DNA of 64,000 bases from Streptacidiphilus sp. PB12-B1b (GTDB lineage Bacteria > Actinomycetota > Actinomycetes > Streptomycetales > Streptomycetaceae): contig NZ_CP048405.1 in assembly GCF_014084125.1 (NCBI RefSeq), positions 7,130,001 through 7,194,000 on the forward strand. Direction: 5' to 3'. This document shows positions 55,032 to 63,982 of this stretch, piece by piece (the stretch's first letter is position 1; every line of letters starts with the position of its first letter). Position numbers and translations under genes: made by a program. The notes under the pieces are model-generated. The model did not search any database, was not told the origin of the DNA, and was given only the letters and a program-made list of their open reading frames with translations.

Positions 55032-55415
55032 ATGTTCCGTGCGCTGACCACGGGTTGCGCCGCCGGTGCCCTGCTCGTCCTGGGCACGCTCTCCTCGCAG
55101 GCGCCCTGCTGGGCCGCGGAGAGCGGTGCGCCGCTGGCCAAGCCCTCCGCCGAGCTGCAGCCGCCGGACGCCATCCCGGCGCTGACCGGGCTGGGCAGTG
55201 CGGTGGCCAGCACCTCGCACCCGGTGAAGACGCTGCGGGTCGATCCGCTGGCGGCCTCCAAGGCCGATCCGCTGTCGAACGGCCTCGCGGTGCAGCCCGA
55301 CTCGCCGGGCGTCTCCCCGGTGGCGACCTCGACGGTCACCGGCCCGCTGAGCGCCGGCGGCGGGCTGGCCAGCCTGCCGGTCGTCAACACGCTCGCCTCG
55401 GCCCTCCCGGGCTGA
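55032..55415 (+). CDS. small secreted protein of unknown function beside the chaplins
   Basis: A 127-residue exported protein from an ATG behind AAGGAG. The signal peptide ends near the APCWAAE stretch, which contains one cysteine. The mature part has LGSAVASTSHPVKTLRVDPLAASKADPLSNGLAVQPDSPGVSP and a hydrophobic C-terminus (ASLPVVNTLASALPG). It follows the last chaplin by 85 bases in the same direction and may share its control. No family is recognised. Confidence 0.75.
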   Translation: MFRALTTGCAAGALLVLGTLSSQAPCWAAESGAPLAKPSAELQPPDAIPALTGLGSAVASTSHPVKTLRVDPLAASKADPLSNGLAVQPDSPGVSPVATSTVTGPLSAGGGLASLPVVNTLASALPG

Positions 55416-55519
55416 AACCGCAGGACCGTTCTCTTAGGACCGTTCTCGCAGCACCGCTGACAGGGCCCCGCCGGTCGGATCATCCGACTGCGGGGCCCTG
55501 CGCCGTCCCGGGCCGGAGG

Positions 55520-56233
55520 TCAGTGCTGCTGCAGCCCCTGGCCGAGCGCCCCGGCGGACGCCACCAGCTCGTCCACGCCCTGGGTGAGCGGCTTGCGGCT
55601 GCCGCCCTGGTCCAGGTCGAGCCGTCCGCGCGGGTCGGTGTGCAGCTGCGGCTCGGTCACCGACGGGTTGAGGCTGCCGAGGTCGACGGTGCCGTGATCC
55701 GGCGTCATCGAGCGGGTGCTGCCGCTGTGGTAGGTGAGCGGGTGGCCCAGGGACACCGCCGAGCCCACCGTGCGCAGCGGCGCGCTGGGCACGGAGAGGT
55801 CCACCGCGTTGGGCTTGGCGTGGTCGTCCGGCCCGCTCAGCGGCGCGGCCAGCGGCGCCGTGACGCCGACGGCGGGGGTCTTGCGGGTGGTGTCCAGCGC
55901 GGGCACCAGCGGGTCCGGCACCAGCTGCGGGTCCTGGGTCTGCGCGGTCGGACCGGACGGCCCGGCGGACTGCCCGGCCTGCGAGGAGGGCGGCAGCACC
56001 AGCGCGGCCGGGACCGCGCCGTCCACCCCGGCGGTGCTCGCCGTCGATCCGGTGAGCTGCCGGGCCGCCCCGCCCAGCGGCAGGTCGAACGGAACCTGCT
56101 CCTGCGCCGCGGCGTTCTCGGCCGCCGCCGTCTGGGCGGGGGTCAGCGGGGTGGCGGCGGCCGTCCCGGCCGCCAGGCCGGCCGAGGCACACACGGCGGC
56201 GGCGATCGCGGTCGCTCGCGCGGAGAGATTCAT
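55520..56233 (-). CDS. secreted Ala/Pro-rich protein of unknown function beside the rodlins
   Basis: A 237-residue exported protein. The signal peptide (MNLSARATAIAAAVCASAGLAAGTAAA) is followed by AQTAAAENAAAQEQVPFDLPLGG and a low-complexity body rich in Pro, Ala and Gly. Short repeated pieces such as PAVGVTAPLAAPL and LVPDPLVPALD may form beta-rich surface. An upstream ATG at 56248 is in frame. It lies between chaplins and rodlins and is divergent to the first rodlin, so it may belong to the same coat system. Confidence 0.72.
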   Translation of the reverse strand: MNLSARATAIAAAVCASAGLAAGTAAATPLTPAQTAAAENAAAQEQVPFDLPLGGAARQLTGSTASTAGVDGAVPAALVLPPSSQAGQSAGPSGPTAQTQDPQLVPDPLVPALDTTRKTPAVGVTAPLAAPLSGPDDHAKPNAVDLSVPSAPLRTVGSAVSLGHPLTYHSGSTRSMTPDHGTVDLGSLNPSVTEPQLHTDPRGRLDLDQGGSRKPLTQGVDELVASAGALGQGLQQH

Positions 56234-56647
56234 CAGTGGGGATCCCATCTTTCCGTAACCCGCCCGACCGCGGTGCGCCGCCGGCAGCGGATTGAACACG
56301 CTCGCAGGTTGCTTCGGCCACGAGCAACCTGCCTGAACGATTCACCGGCCGCGACAATGCGCGAATTCACCCTGAGCAACCATGGCCGACCAGGTGTTTT
56401 CATCCCCAGGGGGAATCCCGTTGACCTGAAAGGAGTAACCACCGTTGCCCCTGCCAGGGGCGATCGTTGATCAGAACGCATCCACCGCAGAGGCGGCAGG
56501 CAGGAGTCCCCGCATTCGGACGCCCTGGTCGGGCACCGAACAGGGAGACGGAGGCCGCTCCGGCGGATGCGCATCGACCGGTCATGGGATTCGTTCACGA
56601 TAACGACCCGGACGTGTGACCACACAGCACCCAGAAAAGGATCCGCA
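56234..56647. promoter_or_regulatory. intergenic region before the rodlin genes
   Basis: About 410 bases that must hold divergent promoters. TTGACCT near 56421 and a small hairpin CCCCTGCCAGGGG at 56450 are visible. No gene is seen. Confidence 0.4.
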
Positions 56648-56986
56648 ATGCTGAAGAAGGCTTTCGCTGCCGCCGGTATCGCCGCCGCCACGCTCGCGAT
56701 GACCTCCGCTCCCGCCTCCGCCATCGGCGACAGCGACGGGTCGACGCTGTCCGCTCAGGGCGCGGGCGGCACCAACGTCACCGGCACCTGGGGCGACAAC
56801 AGCCCGAACTTCCACTTCCTGGACAACCCGAACATCTGCCTGCCCGAGGTCCACCACGTGCAGGTCGGTCTCATCCCGGTCCAGGCGGACCTGCCGATCG
56901 CCGACCAGCAGTCGCACCAGACCTGCAACGTCGGCCAGGCCACCCAGGGCGCGGGCGACGCTCCGCTGTCGCACCTGATCGGCTGA
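56648..56986 (+). CDS. rodlin, first of three
   Basis: A 112-residue secreted rodlin, the protein that arranges chaplin fibres into paired rodlets on spores. Signal peptide to about residue 25 (APASA), then IGDSDGSTLSAQGAGGTNV, TGTWGDNSPNFHFLDNPNI, CLPEVHHVQVGLIPVQADL and CNVGQATQGAGDAPLSHLIG. Both cysteines are present. AAGGA precedes the ATG. Confidence 0.93.
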   Translation: MLKKAFAAAGIAAATLAMTSAPASAIGDSDGSTLSAQGAGGTNVTGTWGDNSPNFHFLDNPNICLPEVHHVQVGLIPVQADLPIADQQSHQTCNVGQATQGAGDAPLSHLIG

Positions 56987-56996
56987 TCAGCCCCCC

Positions 56997-57338
56997 ATGA
57001 TCAAGCAGACCCTCTCCGTGGTCGGTCTCGCCATGACCGCAGCGGCGCTCGTCGTCTCACCGGCCGCCGCCATCGGCAACTCCGACGGCACGACCAACTC
57101 CCTCCAGGGGGCCGGGGGCACCAATGTGACCGGGACGCACGGTCACAACAGCCCCAGCCACCACACCCTGGAGAACACCAACCTCTGCCTGCCAGAGGTG
57201 CACCACGCCCAGGTCGGGGTTCTCGTCCCGGTCCAGGCGGACGTCCCGGTCGCCGACCAGCAGCTGCACCAGACCTGCCAGTCCGGGCAGGGCACGCAGG
57301 GCGCAGGCGACGGGGCCGTCTCCCACCTCCTCGGCTGA
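56997..57338 (+). CDS. rodlin, second of three
   Basis: A 113-residue rodlin only ten bases after the first. Mature region: NSDGTTNSLQGAGGTNVTG, HGHNSPSHHTLENTNLCLP, EVHHAQVGVLVPVQADV. It is the most diverged of the three: it has HNSPSHHTLE for DNSPNFHxLD, and CQSGQGTQ in place of CNVGxxTQ. There is no clear ribosome binding site, so it may depend on the first gene. Confidence 0.92.
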   Translation: MIKQTLSVVGLAMTAAALVVSPAAAIGNSDGTTNSLQGAGGTNVTGTHGHNSPSHHTLENTNLCLPEVHHAQVGVLVPVQADVPVADQQLHQTCQSGQGTQGAGDGAVSHLLG

Positions 57339-57423
57339 CTCCCACTCAGCTGCGCGCGGTAGAAGCGGTACAAGCGTCATGAGCGGTACAAGTCAACGCA
57401 ACTCACAGAAACCAGGTTCGAAC

Positions 57424-57762
57424 ATGCTGAAGCAGGCCCTCTCCGTCGTCGGTCTCGCCGCGGGCGCTGTCGCCATCGTCGTCTCCCCGGCCGCCGCCAT
57501 CGGCAACTCCGACGGCTCGACCACCTCCCTCCAGGGCGCGGGCGGCACCAACGTCACCGGCACCCACGGCGACAACAGCCCCAACTTCCACACCCTGGAC
57601 AACCCGAACATCTGCCTGCCGGAGATCCACCACGTGCAGGTCGGCCTCGTCCCCGTCCAGGCGGACCTGCCCATCGCGGACCAGCAGCTGCACCAGACCT
57701 GCAACGTCGGCCACACCACCCAGGGTGCGGGCGACGGCGCCCTGTCGCACCTCATCGGCTGA
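57424..57762 (+). CDS. rodlin, third of three
   Basis: A 112-residue rodlin. Mature region: NSDGSTTSLQGAGGTNVTG, THGDNSPNFHTLDNPNICL, PEIHHVQVGLVPVQADLPIA. It is close to the first rodlin and may have arisen by tandem duplication. The ATG at 57424 has no strong ribosome binding site. Confidence 0.93.
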   Translation: MLKQALSVVGLAAGAVAIVVSPAAAIGNSDGSTTSLQGAGGTNVTGTHGDNSPNFHTLDNPNICLPEIHHVQVGLVPVQADLPIADQQLHQTCNVGHTTQGAGDGALSHLIG

Positions 57763-57848
57763 TTTCGTTCCAGCCTCGCACCACACCGGCGCCCTGCGGC
57801 GCCACTGACCCGACGATCACCCGATCGAGTGACCCTCCAGGATGTGCA

Positions 57849-57887
57849 CCGGCGGGCCAGGAAGACCTCCTCTTCCTGGCCCGCCGG
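57849..57887. terminator. bidirectional terminator between rodlin and hemB
   Basis: CCGGCGGGCCAGGAAGA and its exact reverse complement form 17-base arms around the loop CCTCC. This serves the rodlin genes and, in the other direction, the haem operon. Confidence 0.82.
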
Positions 57888-57915
57888 CCTGTTCCCCCAA
57901 GCCGTCGTCGTCGGC

Positions 57916-58905
57916 TCAGCCGAGCATCCGGGCGGCCTCGACCGCCCAGTAGGTGAGCACCTGGTTGGCCCCGGCCCGGCGGATCGAGGTCAGCGTCTCC
58001 ATGATCATGCGCTCCCGGTCGATCCAGCCGTTGGCGGCGGCCGCCTCGACCATCGCGTACTCGCCGGAGACCTGGTAGGCCGCGACCGGCACCGGGCTGA
58101 CATCGGCGACCTTGCGCAGGATGTCCAGGTAGGCCATGGCCGGCTTGACCATCACCAGGTCCGCGCCCTCGGCCAGGTCCAGCTCCAGCTCGCGCAGGGC
58201 CTCCCGGGCGTTGGCCGGGTCCTGCTGGTAGCTCTTGCGGTCGCCCTTCAGCGAGGAGCCGACCGCCTCCCGGAAGGGCCCGTAGAAGGCCGAGGCGTAC
58301 TTGGCTGAGTACGCCAGCACCGAGACGTCCTGGTGCCCGGCGGCGTCCAGGGCCTCCCGGACGACCGCGATCTGACCGTCCATCATCCCCGAGGGGCCGA
58401 CCATGTGGACGCCCGCGTCGGCCTGCACCACGGCCATCTCGGCGTAGCGCAGCAGCGTCGCGTCGTTGTCCACCGAGCCGTCGGCGGCCAGCACGCCGCA
58501 GTGGCCGTGGTCGGTGTACTCGTCCAGGCACAGGTCGGACATGACCACCAGCGCGTCGCCGACCTCGGCGACCACGTCGCGGATGGCCTGCTGCAGGATG
58601 CCGTCCGGGTTGGTGCCCTCGGAGCCGGTCGCGTCCTGCACCAGCGGCACGCCGAACAGCATGATCCCGCCGACACCCGCCTCGGCCGCCTCCACCGCGG
58701 CCTTGCGCAGCGTGTCCCGGGTGTGCTGGACGACGCCGGGCATGGAGCCGACCGGCACCGGCTCGCTGATGCCCTCACGGGCGAACAGCGGCAGGATCAG
58801 CTCGGCCGGGTGCAGCCGGGTCTCGGCGACCAGCCGGCGCACCGCCGGGGTGGTGCGGAGCCGGCGCGGACGGACGACGGGGGTCTGGATCGGGGTGGAG
58901 TCCAT
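57916..58905 (-). CDS. hemB: porphobilinogen synthase
   Basis: A 329-residue enzyme that joins two 5-aminolevulinate molecules into porphobilinogen. Its Schiff-base lysines are in [21 protein letters not shown] and [17 protein letters not shown]. The metal site sequence [23 protein letters not shown] is visible. It is the last gene of the rex-hemA-hemC-hemD-hemB run and starts six bases after hemD. Confidence 0.96.
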   Translation of the reverse strand: MDSTPIQTPVVRPRRLRTTPAVRRLVAETRLHPAELILPLFAREGISEPVPVGSMPGVVQHTRDTLRKAAVEAAEAGVGGIMLFGVPLVQDATGSEGTNPDGILQQAIRDVVAEVGDALVVMSDLCLDEYTDHGHCGVLAADGSVDNDATLLRYAEMAVVQADAGVHMVGPSGMMDGQIAVVREALDAAGHQDVSVLAYSAKYASAFYGPFREAVGSSLKGDRKSYQQDPANAREALRELELDLAEGADLVMVKPAMAYLDILRKVADVSPVPVAAYQVSGEYAMVEAAAANGWIDRERMIMETLTSIRRAGANQVLTYWAVEAARMLG

Positions 58906-58911
58906 GACGGT

Positions 58912-60579
58912 TCAGCGGGCCTTCCTGCGCGAGCCCGGGCGGCGCTCGCTCGGGCGGTACACCTGCTCGCCGGCCTGGGTTGCTGCGTCGCGGCGGGCCG
59001 CTCCGAAGTCTGCCAGGGCCTCGGCGAGCGCCGCCGCCGAGGGGGCCGGGGCGAGGACGTCCACCCGCAGCCCGTGCTCCTCGGCGGTCTTGGCGGTCGC
59101 CGGGCCGATACAGGCGATGACGGTGACGTTGTGCGGCTTGCCGGCGATGCCGACCAGGTTGCGGACGGTCGAGGACGAGGTGAAGATCACCGCGTCGAAG
59201 CCGCCGCCCTTGATGGCCTCCCGGGTCTCGGCCGGCGGCGGCGAGGCGCGGACGGTCCGGTAGGCCGTCACGTCGTCGACCTCCCAGCCCAGCTCGACCA
59301 GCCCGGCGACCAGCGTCTCGGTGGCGATGTCGGCGCGCGGCAGCAGCACCCGGTCGATCGGGTCGAACACCGGGTCGTACAGCGGCCAGTCCTCCAGCAG
59401 CCCGGCGGCGGACTGCTCGCCGCTGGGCACCAGGTCCGGCTTGACGCCGAAGTCGACCAGGGCCTGCGAGGTGGTCTCGCCGACCGCGGCGACCTTGATC
59501 CCGGCGAAGGCGCGGGCGTCCAGCCCGTACTCCTCGAACTTCTCCCGGACCGCCTTCACCGCGTTGACCGAGGTGAACGCGATCCACTCGTACCGGCCGG
59601 TGACCAGGCCCTTGATGGCCCGCTCCATCTGCTGCGGGGTGCGCGGCGGCTCGACCGCGATGGTCGGCACCTCCGAGGGCACCGCGCCGTACGAGCGCAG
59701 CTGCTCGGAGAGCGCGCCGGCCTGGTCCTTGGTGCGCGGCACCAGGACGTTCCAGCCGAACAGCGGCTTGGTCTCGAACCAGGAGAGCGAGGAGCGCTGG
59801 GCGACCTGCTCGCCGACGACGGCTATCACGCTGCTGGCCGGGTCCACCGGGGCCGACACCGGCGAGGGCAGCACCCGGGCCGCCTTCAGCTCGGCGGCCA
59901 GGGTGCCCAGCGTGGCGCAGTAGGTGCGCTGCCGGGTGGTGGTGCCCTCCAGCGTGACCGAGATCGGGGTGTCGGGCTTGCGGCCGTGGGCCACCAGGGT
60001 CTGCGCGGCGGCGGGCAGCGAGCCCAGCAGGGTGCGGACGACCAGGGTCGAGTCGCAGCCGCCGAGGTTGCTCCAGGTGGTCTCGGCGAGCGGCTGCTGC
60101 GCGTCCACGAAGCGGACGTCGGTGGCGCCGCCGGTGCGCAGCGGCACACCCGCGTAGGCCGGGACGCCGACCGACTGCGCCACGCCGGGCACCACCTGGA
60201 AGGCGATGCCCGCCTGCGCGCAGGCCAGCATCTCCTCGGCGGCGCGGCCGTCGAGGCCGGGGTCGCCGTCGACGGTGCGGACCACGTGCTTGCCCGCCTG
60301 CACGGCCGGGAACAGCTGGACGATGGGGCCGCCGTCGAGCAGCTGGGCGTCGGCGTCACCGCCGAGCGGCTGGTCGGCGGTGTGGTGCTCGACGCCGAAC
60401 GGACAGTGCACGCGCACGGCGGACGCCGTGAGCGGGTCGGCCACCAGCACGTCCGCCGAGGCCAGCACCTCCACCGCGCGCAGCGTCAGCAGTCCGGGGT
60501 CGCCCGGGCCCGCGCCCAGGAAGGTGACCTGGCCGGCCGGGCGGCGGGCCGCCCCGTGGATGTCATGAGTGGGGCTCAC
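58912..60579 (-). CDS. hemD: uroporphyrinogen-III synthase fused to a degenerate methyltransferase-like domain
   Basis: A 555-residue protein. Residues 15-250 resemble uroporphyrinogen-III methyltransferase: VTFLGAGPGDPGLLTLRAVE and VPGVAQSVGVPAYAGVPLRTG are kept, but the GDPFVFGRG-type site reads GDPGLDGRAAEE, so this half may not methylate. Residues 275-525 are uroporphyrinogen-III synthase (LVPRTKDQAGALSEQLRSYGAVPSEVPTI, WIAFTSVNAVKAV, AVGETTSQAL, VIFTSSSTVRNLVGI). The GTG start overlaps the hemC stop (GTGA). The fusion is usual in Streptomyces. Confidence 0.92.
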   Translation of the reverse strand: MSPTHDIHGAARRPAGQVTFLGAGPGDPGLLTLRAVEVLASADVLVADPLTASAVRVHCPFGVEHHTADQPLGGDADAQLLDGGPIVQLFPAVQAGKHVVRTVDGDPGLDGRAAEEMLACAQAGIAFQVVPGVAQSVGVPAYAGVPLRTGGATDVRFVDAQQPLAETTWSNLGGCDSTLVVRTLLGSLPAAAQTLVAHGRKPDTPISVTLEGTTTRQRTYCATLGTLAAELKAARVLPSPVSAPVDPASSVIAVVGEQVAQRSSLSWFETKPLFGWNVLVPRTKDQAGALSEQLRSYGAVPSEVPTIAVEPPRTPQQMERAIKGLVTGRYEWIAFTSVNAVKAVREKFEEYGLDARAFAGIKVAAVGETTSQALVDFGVKPDLVPSGEQSAAGLLEDWPLYDPVFDPIDRVLLPRADIATETLVAGLVELGWEVDDVTAYRTVRASPPPAETREAIKGGGFDAVIFTSSSTVRNLVGIAGKPHNVTVIACIGPATAKTAEEHGLRVDVLAPAPSAAALAEALADFGAARRDAATQAGEQVYRPSERRPGSRRKAR

Positions 60580-61601
60580 TTGACTCGCTCCCCCATCAGA
60601 CCGGCCGCGCCCTCGGCGAGCATCCGGGCCGCCAGCTCGCGGCCCAGGGCCGTTGCTGCCTGCTCGGACGCCGCCTGGGGCGCGTGGGCGCCGGTGGCGG
60701 ACAACTGCACGACGGTCGAGCCGTCGACGGTGCCGACCAGTGCACGCAGGTGCAGCTCGTCGGCCCGCTCGGCCGAGGAGCCACGTCGCACCTCGGCCAG
60801 TGCCCCGACCGGGGCGGAACAACCCGCTTCGAGCGCGGCCAGCAGCGCGCGCTCGGCGGTGACGGCGGCCCGGGTGGGGGCGTCGTCGAGTACGGCGAGC
60901 GCGTCCGCCAGCCCGCTGTCGGCGGCGGCGCACTCGATGGCCAGCGCGCCCTGTCCGGGCGCGGGCAGCATCAGCGTGTCGGCGAGCAGCTCGCCGGCCT
61001 CGGCGAGCCGGCCGAGCCGGTTCAGCCCGGCGGCGGCCAGGACGACCGCGTCCAGCTCACCGGAGCGGACGTAGCCGATCCGGGTGTCCACGTTGCCGCG
61101 GATGGGCACGGTCTCCACGGCGGCCCCGGTGGCGGCGGCCCAGGCGTTCAGCTGGGCCGTGCGGCGCGGGGAGCCGGTGCCGATCCGGACCGGGGCGCCG
61201 TCGTGCGCGCACTTGGCGACCAGCTCGTCCAGGGTGAGGCCGTCCCGGGCGACCAGGGCGTCCCTGGGGTCCTCGCGGCGGGGCACGGCGGCGAGCCGCA
61301 GCCCCTGCGGGGCGGCGGTCGGCAGGTCCTTCAGCGAGTGCACGGCGAAGTCGATGGTGCCGTCGAGCAGCGCGTCGCGCAGCGCGGAGACGAAGACCCC
61401 GGTGCCGCCGATCTGCGCCAGGTGCTCGCGCGAGGTGTCGCCGTAGGTGGTGATCTCGACCAGGTCGACCCGGCGTCCGGTGGCCCGGGACACCGCCTCG
61501 GCGACCTGCCCGGACTGGGCCATCGCCAGGGCGCTGCGCCTGGTGCCCAGGCGCAGGGCCGGTGGGCCGGCGGTGGGGGTGTTGCTGAGTTGGCCACTCA
61601 T
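60576..61601 (-). CDS. hemC: hydroxymethylbilane synthase (porphobilinogen deaminase)
   Basis: A 341-residue enzyme that builds the linear tetrapyrrole. Motifs: LRLGTRRSALAMAQSGQVA, HSLKDLPTAAPQGLRLAAVPRREDPRDAL, GTGSPRRTAQL and LEAGCSAPVGALAEV, whose cysteine carries the dipyrromethane cofactor. The ATG at 61601 lies seven bases after the hemA stop; an earlier in-frame ATG at 61691 would overlap hemA. Confidence 0.95.
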   Translation of the reverse strand: MSGQLSNTPTAGPPALRLGTRRSALAMAQSGQVAEAVSRATGRRVDLVEITTYGDTSREHLAQIGGTGVFVSALRDALLDGTIDFAVHSLKDLPTAAPQGLRLAAVPRREDPRDALVARDGLTLDELVAKCAHDGAPVRIGTGSPRRTAQLNAWAAATGAAVETVPIRGNVDTRIGYVRSGELDAVVLAAAGLNRLGRLAEAGELLADTLMLPAPGQGALAIECAAADSGLADALAVLDDAPTRAAVTAERALLAALEAGCSAPVGALAEVRRGSSAERADELHLRALVGTVDGSTVVQLSATGAHAPQAASEQAATALGRELAARMLAEGAAGLMGERVK

Positions 61602-61608
61602 GACATGA

Positions 61609-63042
61609 TCATCCCGGTCGTGCTCGGTATGGGTGCTGTGCGTCGGTACGGGGTGCTGGCGGGGCACGGAGGCCGGGCGGGGCTCGGTCATCCCGCGCCA
61701 CCCCCGGGGTGGGCGCCTGTGCCGGGACGCGGACCGGCGCCCCGGCGACGGCCTGGACCGCCGCGGGGTCGAGATCGAACAGCTCCCGCAGCGCCTCCGC
61801 GTAGGAGGCGCCGCCCGGCTCCCCGGCGAGCTGCTTGACCCGCACGGTCGGCGAGTGCAGCAGCTTGTCCACCACTCGGTTCACCGTCTGCGCCAGTTCG
61901 GAGCGGCTGCGGGCGTCGAGTTCGGGCAGCCGCCCGTCCAGGCGTTCCAGCTCGGCCCGGACGACCTCCGACGCCTTGGTCCGCAGGGCCACCACGGTCG
62001 GCGTGATGGCCGCCGCCCGCTGCGCCGAGCCGAAGGAGTCCACCTCCTGGGCGACGATCCGGCGGACCGCCTCCACGTCCAGTGCCCCGGCGGCGCCGTC
62101 GGTCTGCGCGGCGGCTTCGGCCAGGGTCTCCAGGTCGACCACGTGGACCCCGTCCAGGCCGTGGGCCTCGGTGTCCACGTCCCGCGGCATGGCCAGGTCG
62201 AGCAGGGCCAGCGGGGTGCTGCCGGATCTGCGGGCCGCCGCGGCGGTGATGTCGGCGGCGCTGAGGACGGTTCCGGCCGCCCCGGTGCAGGAGACCACCA
62301 GGTCCGCCCCGGCCAGTGCGGAGCCGAGGTCGGCGAAGGGCACCGCCCAGGCGCCGTGGTCGGCGAGCGCGGCCGCCAGCCGGACCGCCCGGTCCTCGGT
62401 TCGGTTGACGATGACCAGTTCGGACACACCGGCGCGGGCCAGGGTGGTCGCGGCCAGCGAGCTCATCGAGCCGGCGCCGACGACCAGGGCGCGCTTGCCC
62501 GCGATCGGACCGGTCGCCTCGGCGACCCGCTCCAGGCCGAAGGTGACCAGCGACTGCCCGGCCCGGTCGATGCCGGTCTCGGTGTGCGCCCGCTTGCCGA
62601 CCCGCAGCGCCTGCTGGAACAGCTCGTTGAGGCCGCGCCCGGCGGTGCTCTGCTCCTGCGCCAGCGACAGCCCGTCGCGCAGCTGGCCGAGGATCTGCCC
62701 CTCGCCGACCACCATCGAGTCCAGCCCGCACGCCACCGAGAACAGATGGTGCACGGCGCGGTCCTCGTAGTGGACGTACAGGTGCGCGGTCAGCTCCTCG
62801 ATGGAGACGCCGGTGTGCTCGGCGAGCAGCACCGACAGCTCGTCCACCCCGGCGTGGAACTTGTCCACGTCGGTGTACAGCTCGATCCGGTTGCAGGTGG
62901 AGACCAGCGCCGCCTCGCCCACGGGCGCGGCAGCGGCCGCGGCGTGCAGCAGCCGCCGCGGGGCGTCGCCGGTGAGGGCGGCCCGCTCGAGCAGCCCGAC
63001 CGGCGCGGTGCGGTGGCTGAGGCCGAGTACCAGAAGGCTCAT
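61609..63042 (-). CDS. hemA: glutamyl-tRNA reductase
   Basis: A 477-residue enzyme that reduces glutamyl-tRNA to glutamate-1-semialdehyde, the first committed step of haem synthesis. The catalytic cysteine is in STCNRIELYTDV. GLDSMVVGEGQILGQLRDGL and VVGAGSMSSLAATTLARAG (NADPH site) are clear. The ATG at 63042 begins MSLLVLGLSHRTAPVGLL, the normal N-terminus, with GGGAAGCGAGG upstream. The frame is open upstream into rex, so a single 775-codon reading frame covers both; see the rex entry. Confidence 0.95.
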   Translation of the reverse strand: MSLLVLGLSHRTAPVGLLERAALTGDAPRRLLHAAAAAAPVGEAALVSTCNRIELYTDVDKFHAGVDELSVLLAEHTGVSIEELTAHLYVHYEDRAVHHLFSVACGLDSMVVGEGQILGQLRDGLSLAQEQSTAGRGLNELFQQALRVGKRAHTETGIDRAGQSLVTFGLERVAEATGPIAGKRALVVGAGSMSSLAATTLARAGVSELVIVNRTEDRAVRLAAALADHGAWAVPFADLGSALAGADLVVSCTGAAGTVLSAADITAAAARRSGSTPLALLDLAMPRDVDTEAHGLDGVHVVDLETLAEAAAQTDGAAGALDVEAVRRIVAQEVDSFGSAQRAAAITPTVVALRTKASEVVRAELERLDGRLPELDARSRSELAQTVNRVVDKLLHSPTVRVKQLAGEPGGASYAEALRELFDLDPAAVQAVAGAPVRVPAQAPTPGVARDDRAPPGLRAPPAPRTDAQHPYRARPG

Positions 63043-63064
63043 GCTTCTGCCTCGCTTCCCGTGT

Positions 63065-63936
63065 TCACGCCGGCACCACCGCCGGCAGGTCGCCGTCGTC
63101 GCCGCGCTCGCCCTCGGGGCCTTGCCCCGGGCGCGGGAGACGGCGCCGAGGCTGCGGCGCGCAGCGGCGGCCGCCACTGCCTTCGCTCCTGCCCCAGGGC
63201 GCGAGACTACTGCGGGCGGCTCCTCCGGGAGGTGCTCCTCACCGGACTTTCGCTGTTCGTGGAAGGCCAGGATCTGCAGCTCGATCGACAGGTCCACCTT
63301 GCGGACGTCGACGCCGTCGGGGACGGACAGCACCGTGGGGGCGAAGTTGAGGATGCTGGTCACCCCGGCCGCCACCAGCCGGTCGCAGACCTGCTGGGCC
63401 GCGCCGGGGGGCGTGGTGATCACCCCGATGGAGACGTGCTCCGCCCGGATGATCTCCTCCAACTCGTCCATGTGCCGCACCGGCAGGCCGGCGGCGGTGC
63501 GCCCGGCCAGCGCCGGGTCGGCGTCCAGCAGGGCCGCGACCCGGAATCCGCGGGAGGCGAAGCCGCCGTAGTTGGCCAGGGCGTGGCCCAGGTTCCCGAT
63601 GCCGACGATGACCACCGGCCAGTCCTGGGTGAGACCCAGCTCACGGGAGATCTGGTAGACCAGGTACTCCACGTCGTATCCGACGCCGCGGGTGCCGTAG
63701 GAGCCCAGGTAGGAGAAGTCCTTGCGGAGCTTGGCCGAGTTGACCCCGGCTGCGGCGGCGAGTTCCTCGGATGAGACCGTGGGTACCGAGCGCTCGGACA
63801 GGGCGGTCAGCGCGCGCAGGTAGAGCGGCAGGCGCGCGACCGTGGCGTCGGGGATGCCCCGGCCGCGGGAGCGGCGCGGCGTGCCGGCGCCCCCCGTCGG
63901 CGGCGGGGTGGATGAGGTGGAACGTCCAGTTGCCAC
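63065..63936 (-). CDS. rex: redox-sensing transcriptional repressor Rex, frameshifted near its end
   Basis: Rex senses the NADH/NAD+ ratio and represses respiratory and haem genes when NADH is low. The winged helix (VPTVSSEELAAAAGVNSAKLRKDFSYLGSYGTRGVGYDV) and the Rossmann domain (VIVGIGNLGHALANYGGF) are normal up to LSIELQILAFHEQRKSGEE. After that the frame gives KAPRASAATTATCRRWCR and runs on into hemA without a stop. One frame over, the DNA reads GDDGDLPAVVPA and TGA at 63065-63067, close to the usual Rex ending. A one-base indel between about 63090 and 63240 explains this. Confidence 0.9.
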
Positions 63937-63982
63937 GGTGCTCCTGTGTCTGAAGCTGGGCTGCGAACGCCAGGTTATGCGT

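Noticed and set aside
61609-63936. A genuine evolved Rex-HemA fusion protein
   Set aside because: The usual Rex ending and stop are still present one frame away and hemA keeps its own start and ribosome binding site, so an indel or sequencing error is more likely. It is kept as a finding to verify.
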